Below are positions 1 to 6,584 of a DNA stretch of 6,584 nt, in pieces (position 1 is the first letter of the stretch; the number at the start of each line of letters is the position of its first letter). The notes below the pieces were generated by a model that made no database searches, was not told where the DNA came from, and worked only from the letters and a program-made list of their open reading frames with translations. The DNA lies in the NCBI GenBank assembly GCA_022709775.1, contig JAKLIE010000108.1:1-6584 (forward strand), given 5' to 3'. The position numbers were made by a program, and so were the translations under genes. This DNA comes from Pseudomonadota bacterium. GTDB taxonomy: Bacteria > Pseudomonadota > Gammaproteobacteria > Burkholderiales > Casimicrobiaceae.

Positions 1-843
1 CAGCGCCTCGGCCGCGCCGAGGACCACCGGCACGACGGCCTGCGTGAGCGCGTTCACGTTGTAGGGCGAGCGGACCTTGTCGAGCTCGCCGATCCACGCC
101 GGATGCCCGACCGCGTAGCCGAGCCGCACGCCGGCGAGCCCGATCTTCGACAGCGTGCGCATGACGACGAGGTTCGGGAAGTCGAGCACGCGGGGCACGA
201 GCGTCGCGCCCGCGAAGTCCGCGTACGCCTCGTCGACGACGACGAGCCCCGGCGCGGCCGCGAGCACGCGCTCGACCGCCGCCGCGGGAATCGCGCGGCC
301 CGTCGGGTTGTTCGGGCTCGCGAGCCAGACGAGCGCGGGCTTCCGGCGGGCGATCTCCGCGACGAGCGCCTCGACGTCGAGAGTGAAATCGGCATTCAGC
401 GGCACGGACTCGTAGCGGACGTGCGCCTGCATCGCGTAGATCCGGTACATGACGAACGTGGGATCGGGCGCGAGCACGCACGCGCCCGGCCGCGCGATCG
501 CCGCCGTGATCACCTGGATCAGCTCGTCGGAGCCGTTGCCCAGCACGAGCGCGGCGCCCTCGGGCAGCGGCAGCGCGCGCGCGATCGCCGCCTTCACGCC
601 GTCGCCCGCCCCGTCCGGATAACGGTTGAGCGGCACGGCGGCCACCGCCGCGGCGAGCTTCGCGCGAACGTCGTCGGGCAGCGGCCACGGGTTCTCGTTG
701 GCGTGCAGCTCGATCATGCCGGCCGACTTCGGCACCGGGTAGGCGGAGGTCGCGCGGATCTCGTCGCGGACCGTGCGCCGGACGAGGTCGGCGACGTCGG
801 CGTCGCTTGCACGCGGCGCGCTGCGGGGGCGGGAATCGTTCAC
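1..843 (-). CDS. hisC: Histidinol-phosphate aminotransferase, C-terminus cut by the window edge
   Basis: Cytosolic PLP enzyme of histidine biosynthesis that transfers an amino group between glutamate and imidazole-acetol phosphate to give histidinol phosphate. The frame is open for 281 codons from a GTG at 843 to the left edge with no stop. Family members are about 350-370 residues, so roughly 75-90 are missing. Fold-type I aminotransferase landmarks appear in order: ANENPWPLP (48-56), NRYPDG (73-78), LGNGSDEL (101-108), SPNNPTG (176-182), DEAYADF (204-210) and [15 protein letters not shown] (229-243). K233 is the expected Schiff-base lysine and R240 the phosphate/carboxylate-binding arginine. 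The start is favoured because GTGA overlaps the hisD stop and GGAGG lies 7 bases upstream. The N-terminus is slightly long before the conserved core. The motif set and his-gene context favour HisC over other class II-like aminotransferases. Confidence 0.96.
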   Translation of the reverse strand, partial: MNDSRPRSAPRASDADVADLVRRTVRDEIRATSAYPVPKSAGMIELHANENPWPLPDDVRAKLAAAVAAVPLNRYPDGAGDGVKAAIARALPLPEGAALVLGNGSDELIQVITAAIARPGACVLAPDPTFVMYRIYAMQAHVRYESVPLNADFTLDVEALVAEIARRKPALVWLASPNNPTGRAIPAAAVERVLAAAPGLVVVDEAYADFAGATLVPRVLDFPNLVVMRTLSKIGLAGVRLGYAVGHPAWIGELDKVRSPYNVNALTQAVVPVVLGAAEAL

Positions 844-2183
844 GGCGTCGCCTCCACGGCATTCGGCGGCGAGGGCGCGAGCCGCGCTTCCGCCGAGCGC
901 GCGTGCGCGGTCAGCCCTTCGCCGTGCGCGAGCGTCGCGGCGACCGGACCGAGCGCGCGGGCGGCGGCGGGCGAGATGCGCAGCACCGACGAGCGCTTCT
1001 GGAAATCGTAGACGCCCAGCGGCGAGGAGAACCGCGCCGTGCGCCCCGTCGGCAGCACGTGGTTGGGGCCGGCGCAATAGTCGCCGAGCGCCTCCGACGC
1101 GTGGTGGCCCATGAAGATCGCGCCGGCATGGCGGATCCGCGGAACCAGCCCGTCGGGGTCGGCGACCGCGAGCTCGAGGTGCTCGGGCGCGATGCGGTTC
1201 GCTATCTCGCAGGCCTCCGCGAGGTCGCGCACCTGCACGAGCGCACCGCGCTTCTCGAACGACGCCGTGATGATCGGCGCGCGCGGCATCGAGGCGAGAG
1301 CGCGGTGCATCGCCGCCTCGACCGCGTCGATCAGCGCAGCATCCGGCGAAAGCAGGATCGCCTGTGCCATCTCGTCGTGCTCGGCCTGCGAGAACAGGTC
1401 GATCGCGACCCAGTCCGGATTCGCCGACGCGTCCGCGATCACGAGGATCTCGGAGACGCCCGCGACCATGTCGATGCCGACGGTGCCGTACACGCGCCGC
1501 TTCGCCGCGGCGACGTAGGCGTTGCCCGGTCCGCAGATCTTGTCGACGCGCGGGATCGTTCCGGTGCCGTAGGCGAGCGCCGCGATCGCCTGCGCGCCGC
1601 CGATCGTGAACGCGCGCGACACGCCGGCGAGGTGCGCGGCCGCGAGCACCAGCGCGCTGCGCACGCCGCCGGGCGTCGGAACGACCATGACGATGTCGCG
1701 CACCCCGGCCACGTTCGCGGGAATCGCGTTCATCAGCACCGACGACGGATAGGCCGCCTTGCCGCCGGGAACGTAGAGGCCGACGCTGTCGAGCGGCGTG
1801 ATGCGCTGGCCGAGCTCGGTGCCGTTGGGCTCGGTGAGCTTGAACGCACCGCCGTGCGCCTTCTGCGCCTCGTGGAACGAGCGGATCCGCGCGGCGGCCG
1901 TCGCGAGCGCGTCGCGCTGGTCGTCGGGAAGCAGCTCGTACGCGCGGCGCATCTCGTCGGCGGAGATCTCCAGCGCCGCGGCCGACGGCACGTCGAGCCT
2001 GTCGAACCGCTTCGTGAGCTCGAGGAGCGCGTCGTCGCCGCGACTGCGCACCTCGGCGACGATCCGCGCGACCGCATCGTCGATGTCGGGATCCTGCGCG
2101 GCCTCGAACGCGATCAACGCCTCGAGCTCGGCGTCGAAGCCGGGGGCTGCGGACGACAGGCGGCGAAAGGCCGCTGCACTCAC
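840..2183 (-). CDS. hisD: Histidinol dehydrogenase
   Basis: Zinc- and NAD-dependent cytosolic enzyme that performs the last two steps of histidine biosynthesis, oxidising L-histidinol through histidinal to L-histidine. The protein is 447 residues; the family is usually about 430-440. Visible landmarks include [19 protein letters not shown] (134-152), the [13 protein letters not shown] segment (217-229), [11 protein letters not shown] (265-275), APEHLE (332-337), [14 protein letters not shown] (367-380) and EGLTAHA (422-428). Q266, H269, D368 and H427 align with the zinc ligands Q259, H262, D360 and H419 of the E. coli enzyme. E334 and H335 match its catalytic Glu-His pair. The GTG start is chosen because it overlaps the hisG stop as GTGA, has AGGGAG 7 bases upstream, and gives the family's normal length. 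The open frame extends further upstream, but that part is hisG read in another frame. The stop overlaps the hisC start by four bases. Confidence 0.98.
   Translation of the reverse strand: MSAAAFRRLSSAAPGFDAELEALIAFEAAQDPDIDDAVARIVAEVRSRGDDALLELTKRFDRLDVPSAAALEISADEMRRAYELLPDDQRDALATAAARIRSFHEAQKAHGGAFKLTEPNGTELGQRITPLDSVGLYVPGGKAAYPSSVLMNAIPANVAGVRDIVMVVPTPGGVRSALVLAAAHLAGVSRAFTIGGAQAIAALAYGTGTIPRVDKICGPGNAYVAAAKRRVYGTVGIDMVAGVSEILVIADASANPDWVAIDLFSQAEHDEMAQAILLSPDAALIDAVEAAMHRALASMPRAPIITASFEKRGALVQVRDLAEACEIANRIAPEHLELAVADPDGLVPRIRHAGAIFMGHHASEALGDYCAGPNHVLPTGRTARFSSPLGVYDFQKRSSVLRISPAAARALGPVAATLAHGEGLTAHARSAEARLAPSPPNAVEATP
851..855 (-). promoter_or_regulatory. Ribosome binding site for hisC
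   Basis: On the minus strand GGAGG sits 7 bases before the GTG at 843. It lies inside the last codons of hisD, so hisC is probably translated by ribosomes finishing hisD as well as by direct initiation. This is the best Shine-Dalgarno match in the window and decides the hisC start. Confidence 0.75.
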
Positions 2184-2833
2184 GCTGCGGCTCCCTGCGC
2201 GGCGGCGGCCGCCAGCGCATCCACGAGCGGCTTCACGGCCTCGCGCTTGAGTTTCAGCGCCGCCGGGTTCACGACGAGCCGTGCGGTGATCGGCATGATC
2301 GTCTCGACCTCGACCAGGTCGTTGGCCTTCAGCGTGTTGCCCGTCGACACGAGGTCGACGATCGCGTCGGCGAGCCCCGAAAGCGGCGCGAGTTCCATCG
2401 AGCCGTACAGCTTGATCAGGTCCACGTGCATGCCCTTCGCGGCGAAGTGCTCGCGCGCGATCTCGACGTACTTGGTCGCGACGCGGATTCGCGCGCCGCG
2501 CTGGACGGTGCCCGCCCAGTCGTAGCCGCGTTTCGTCGCGACCGACATCCGGCAGCGCGCGATGCCGAGGTCGACCGGCTGGTAGAGCCCGTGGCCGCCG
2601 TGTTCGAGCAGCACGTCCTTGCCCGCCACGCCGAGATCCGCGGCCCCCCACTGCACGTAGGTCGGAACGTCGGACGCGCGCACGATCATCAACGAGACGC
2701 CGGGCCGGCTCGTGGCGAGGATGAGCTTGCGCGAAGTCTCGGGATCCTCGGACGGCACGATGCCCGCCGTCGCGAGGAGCGGCAGCGTCTCGTCGAGGAT
2801 GCGGCCCTTCGAGAGGGCGATCGTGAGCGTCAC
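2180..2833 (-). CDS. hisG: ATP phosphoribosyltransferase, short form (catalytic subunit)
   Basis: Catalyses the first, flux-controlling step of histidine biosynthesis: ATP plus PRPP to N1-(5-phosphoribosyl)-ATP. At 217 residues it is the short form, with the two catalytic lobes but without the C-terminal ACT-like histidine-sensing domain of the roughly 300-residue long form. Landmarks are TIALSKGRI (4-12), [10 protein letters not shown] (51-60), [11 protein letters not shown] (65-75), GSMELAPL (144-151) and the PRPP-binding stretch [18 protein letters not shown] (154-171). The start is uncertain. GTG at 2833 fits the family N-terminus, and codons after it almost all end in G or C. In-frame ATGs at 2884 and 2896 would add 17 or 21 residues, but only about 70% of those codons end in G/C and no Shine-Dalgarno precedes any of the three. 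By family knowledge a short HisG works with HisZ, a HisRS-like regulatory subunit, which is not in this window. Confidence 0.96.
   Translation of the reverse strand: MTLTIALSKGRILDETLPLLATAGIVPSEDPETSRKLILATSRPGVSLMIVRASDVPTYVQWGAADLGVAGKDVLLEHGGHGLYQPVDLGIARCRMSVATKRGYDWAGTVQRGARIRVATKYVEIAREHFAAKGMHVDLIKLYGSMELAPLSGLADAIVDLVSTGNTLKANDLVEVETIMPITARLVVNPAALKLKREAVKPLVDALAAAAAQGAAA
2191..2196 (-). promoter_or_regulatory. Ribosome binding site for hisD
   Basis: AGGGAG on the minus strand lies 7 bases before the GTG at 2183 and inside the last codons of hisG. It supports that GTG as the hisD start over in-frame codons further upstream and fits translational coupling of hisG to hisD. Confidence 0.6.
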
Positions 2834-2894
2834 GGGATGGCCGGGAGGAATCCGGCGCGGAGCGGGCGACCGCCGTCGCGCCATCGAACCGTTC

Positions 2895-2900
2895 ATTCTA
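2895..2900 (-). promoter_or_regulatory. Possible -10 element ahead of hisG
   Basis: TAGAAT on the minus strand differs from TATAAT at one base and is one of very few AT-rich hexamers in this GC-rich gap. No good -35 lies 16-18 bases upstream; the best spaced hexamer is about GAAGGG. If used, transcription would begin near 2888, leaving about 55 untranslated bases before the GTG at 2833 and excluding the ATG at 2896. That would give the his genes their own promoter downstream of the queF hairpin. The call rests on one hexamer and its position. Confidence 0.3.
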
Positions 2901-2908
2901 CCGGAGCC

Positions 2909-2931
2909 GGCCCGGGTCCCTTCGCCGGGCC
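2909..2931 (-). other. Small GC-rich inverted repeat in the queF-hisG gap
   Basis: GGCCCGG (2915-2909 and 2931-2925 complement each other) forms a 7-bp perfect stem around a 9-base loop. One arm overlaps the last G tract of the neighbouring quadruplex motif, so the two structures would be mutually exclusive. In this base composition a 7-bp GC stem can arise by chance. No function is assigned. Confidence 0.4.
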
Positions 2932-2951
2932 CGCGCCCCCCCGCCCCGCCC
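2930..2951 (-). other. Canonical G-quadruplex motif on the coding strand
   Basis: Read on the minus strand there are four runs of G of length 3, 4, 7 and 3 (plus-strand C runs at 2949-2951, 2944-2947, 2936-2942 and 2930-2932). They are separated by loops of 1, 1 and 3 bases, which satisfies the usual G3+N1-7 rule with short, stabilising loops. It begins one base position after the 3' arm of the queF-proximal hairpin, so read-through RNA would carry a hairpin followed directly by a quadruplex. Folding in the cell is inferred, not shown. Confidence 0.55.
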
Positions 2952-2994
2952 ATCCGGGGTCGGCGCGTTTCGACCGGCCCGCGCCGACCCGGAT
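2952..2994 (-). terminator. Strong hairpin just after queF, terminator-like without a U tract
   Basis: The arms 2994-2980 and 2967-2952 pair over 15 bp with a single bulged C in the 3' arm, around a 12-base loop (2979-2968). The stem starts seven bases after the queF stop codon, the usual place for a transcript-end structure. No run of T follows; instead there is a G-rich tract. A classical intrinsic terminator is therefore not established. It could be a U-less terminator, an RNA 3'-end stabiliser or a pause site. Confidence 0.55.
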
Positions 2995-3000
2995 CGCCGG

Positions 3001-5264
<2,264 letters not shown>

Positions 5265-5274
5265 TCATCCGGCG

Positions 5275-5535
5275 CTATTGCCCCTGCCCGGCCCGCCACT
5301 CGTCGGGCGTGAGCGTGCGCATCGACAACGCGTGGATCTCCTGCTTCATCCGGTCCCCGAGCGCGGCGTAGACGAGCTGGTGGCGGCGCACGCGGTTCAG
5401 GCCGTCGAACTCGCGCGAGACGATCAGCGCTTCGAAGTGGTGCCCGTCGCCGCGCACCTCGACGACGTCGCAATGGAGCCCTGCGGCGAGGGATGCGCGG
5501 ATCGATTCGGGCGTGACGGGAGGCGTGTCGTGCAT
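5275..5535 (-). CDS. ibaG: BolA family protein, IbaG/YrbA type
   Basis: Small cytosolic protein of 86 residues, the usual IbaG size. BolA-type proteins pair with monothiol glutaredoxins to hold or deliver [2Fe-2S] clusters, and E. coli IbaG is linked to acid stress. The match to E. coli IbaG is visible by eye: VRGDGHHFEALIVS (27-40), FDGLNRVRRHQLVY (43-56), then IHALSMRTLTPDEW (67-80) containing the conserved cluster-ligand candidate H68. This is closer to IbaG than to BolA proper. The ATG at 5535 is preferred; an in-frame TTG at 5559 would add eight residues rich in Pro and Arg. No Shine-Dalgarno is seen. IbaG lies directly upstream of murA, as in E. coli and many beta-proteobacteria, which supports the assignment. 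Assignment as IbaG rather than another BolA paralogue is fairly sure; the physiological role here is inferred. Confidence 0.93.
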   Translation of the reverse strand: MHDTPPVTPESIRASLAAGLHCDVVEVRGDGHHFEALIVSREFDGLNRVRRHQLVYAALGDRMKQEIHALSMRTLTPDEWRAGQGQ

Positions 5536-5552
5536 GGGCGGGCGCGTCGACG

Positions 5553-5567
5553 GGCGCAAAAGGCGCC
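5553..5567 (-). other. Small hairpin in the ibaG leader
   Basis: GGCGC and GCGCC form a 5-bp stem around the loop CTTTT, 18 bases before the preferred ibaG start. It could fold in the leader RNA near the ribosome entry site. It is short enough to be chance, and no function is assigned. Confidence 0.25.
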
Positions 5568-5602
5568 GCGAGGGACGAAATGGTACCGCACTCGGCTCGG
5601 CC

Positions 5603-5620
5603 GTCCCGGCGACGCGGGAC
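5603..5620 (-). terminator. Possible weak terminator hairpin after the channel gene
   Basis: GTCCCG and CGGGAC make a perfect 6-bp stem with a 6-base loop, nine bases downstream of the channel gene's TAG stop. No T run follows, so termination is only suggested by position. If it does act, ibaG needs its own promoter in the next 65 bases; the only AT-containing candidate there is TACCAT near 5580-5585, without a recognisable -35. Confidence 0.3.
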
Positions 5621-5629
5621 CTCTTCGTG

Positions 5630-6584
5630 CTAGCGCTTGCCCGAACCGGCGTCCTCCGCCGGCGGCGCCGCCGGCGGCAAATGCCAGTCTCCCGGCTTGA
5701 CGACCTTGGGCTCGGCCGGATCAGTCTCGTACGCCGGGGTCATGATCTGCACGCCGTAGTCGTTGAACACGTCGAGCACGTTGCGCGAGAGCGCCGTGCG
5801 CACCTTCTCGATCCCGGAGGCGTCCTGCGCGTGCACGTTGAGCTCGTAGCTCACGCAGAAGTCGCCGAGCTCGCGGTGCCAGACGAACGGGGCAGGCTCG
5901 CGGGACACCCCCTCGGTGCGCCCCGCGGCCATGAGCAGCATCGCCTCGACCTGCCGCCACGGCGTTTCGTAGCCGATGCCGACCGTGACCGACGCAAGCG
6001 GCCCCGCGGTCCCGACGAGCGAGCTGTAGTTGACGATCGTCCCGCCCATGAGCTGCGCGTTCGGCAGGATCACCTCCTCGTTCTTCGCGGTCCTGAGGTG
6101 CGTGCTCTGCAGCCGCGAGCGCGTCACGATGCCGACGACGTCGCCGGCCCGGATGCGGTCGCCGGGCTTGAACGCTCCGCGATAGATGAGCGCGTAGCCG
6201 GCGACGATGTTCGAGATCGCGGTCGTCGACGCGAGCGAGAACGCAAAGCCCAGGAAGATCGATATGCCCTTGAACGCGTCGGTCTGCGACCCCGGGATGT
6301 ACGGATACGCGACGACCAGCGAGAACACGACGACGACCAGGCGCAGGAGCTTGTACGTCGGGTCCGCCCACGAGGAATCGAACCCGTGCAGCGCCACCCG
6401 CCCCCCGCCGACGGCCTCGAAGAACAGGCGCATGAGCCGGAGCAGATAGCGCACGACGACGACGAGCACGACGAGGAACGCGACGTTGGGCAGATGCGCC
6501 ACGAAGCCCTTGCCGATCGAGTGCAGCGGGTCGAGGATGAAGGACAGGAGCTCGAGCCCGACGCGACGCGTCCACGGGAACGAC
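5630..6584 (-). CDS. Mechanosensitive ion channel family protein (MscS type), N-terminus outside the window
   Basis: Inner-membrane MscS-type channel, expected to open under membrane tension and release solutes on hypo-osmotic shock. The frame is open from the right edge to a TAG stop, giving at least 317 residues. A GTG at 6502 is in frame, but family-like sequence (SFPWTRRVGLELLSFILDPL) continues upstream, so it is not the start. In fragment numbering, hydrophobic helices lie at about 31-57 and 79-96. A Gly/Ala/Ser-rich pore-lining segment, corresponding to MscS TM3, spans about 106-137 and includes NIVAGY (125-130). The beta domain follows (AFKPGDRIRAGDVVGIV, 137-153; NEEVILPN, 168-175; VNYSS, 184-188), then the C-terminal alpha/beta domain (GIGYETPWRQVEAML, 202-216; DFCVSYELNVHA, 241-252; VFNDYGVQIMTPAYE, 272-286). 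The tail is Pro/Ala-rich and polar. The topology resembles larger MscS homologues with extra N-terminal helices; which subfamily cannot be told without the missing part. Regulation is not visible. Confidence 0.93.
   Translation of the reverse strand, partial: SFPWTRRVGLELLSFILDPLHSIGKGFVAHLPNVAFLVVLVVVVRYLLRLMRLFFEAVGGGRVALHGFDSSWADPTYKLLRLVVVVFSLVVAYPYIPGSQTDAFKGISIFLGFAFSLASTTAISNIVAGYALIYRGAFKPGDRIRAGDVVGIVTRSRLQSTHLRTAKNEEVILPNAQLMGGTIVNYSSLVGTAGPLASVTVGIGYETPWRQVEAMLLMAAGRTEGVSREPAPFVWHRELGDFCVSYELNVHAQDASGIEKVRTALSRNVLDVFNDYGVQIMTPAYETDPAEPKVVKPGDWHLPPAAPPAEDAGSGKR

Noticed and set aside
103..1011. Plus-strand open frame (302 codons) opposite hisC and the end of hisD
   Set aside because: The minus strand here encodes HisC with its PLP lysine and NNPTG motif; the plus-strand product has shadow-type composition.
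807..2525. Long plus-strand open frame (572 codons) opposite hisD and hisG
   Set aside because: It is a mirror of strongly conserved minus-strand genes in GC-rich DNA. Its product is dominated by Arg, Ala, Asp and His in no recognisable pattern, and hisD/hisG explain the same bases with full catalytic motifs.
840..2651. Fused reading in which hisD would start far upstream inside hisG
   Set aside because: The upstream part is hisG in another frame. The GTG at 2183 with AGGGAG upstream gives the normal HisD length.

Overview
The window is a very GC-rich, densely packed stretch of bacterial chromosome in which every convincing gene lies on the minus strand. Read in the direction of transcription (right to left) the order is: a mechanosensitive (MscS-type) channel with its N-terminus outside the window, ibaG (BolA family), murA, queF, hisG, hisD, and the first 281 codons of hisC. 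The ibaG-murA-hisG-hisD-hisC backbone is the arrangement known from beta-proteobacteria. Together with the short-form HisG and the high G+C at third codon positions, it suggests a beta-proteobacterium, Burkholderiales-like. I cannot place it more precisely, and this is inference from gene order and protein character, not from a database search.

Region by region. Positions 6584-5630 hold the C-terminal 317 residues of the membrane channel. Positions 5629-5536 are a short spacer with two small hairpins. Positions 5535-5275 are ibaG. Positions 5274-5091 form a 184-base leader ahead of the preferred murA start and contain no gene I can support. Positions 5090-3837 are murA, overlapping queF (3840-3001) by four bases. 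Positions 3000-2834 are a structured gap with a strong hairpin just after the queF stop, a canonical G-quadruplex motif on the coding strand, a second hairpin and a -10-like TAGAAT. Then hisG (2833-2180), hisD (2183-840) and hisC (843 to beyond position 1) follow, joined by four-base GTGA overlaps.

How the genes work together. HisG catalyses the first step of histidine biosynthesis, HisC the aminotransferase step and HisD the last two oxidations. The remaining his genes would be expected to the left of the window. MurA makes the first committed peptidoglycan precursor. QueF reduces preQ0 to preQ1 for the queuosine tRNA modification. IbaG is a small Fe-S-handling BolA-type protein that also neighbours murA in E. 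coli. The tight joins suggest two transcription blocks, (ibaG-)murA-queF and hisGDC, separated by the structured gap. All enzymes keep the catalytic residues I could check, and none looks broken.

I did not find a clearly undescribed system. The points most worth a second look are the placement of queF between murA and the his genes and the stacked hairpin/G-quadruplex at the queF-hisG boundary.
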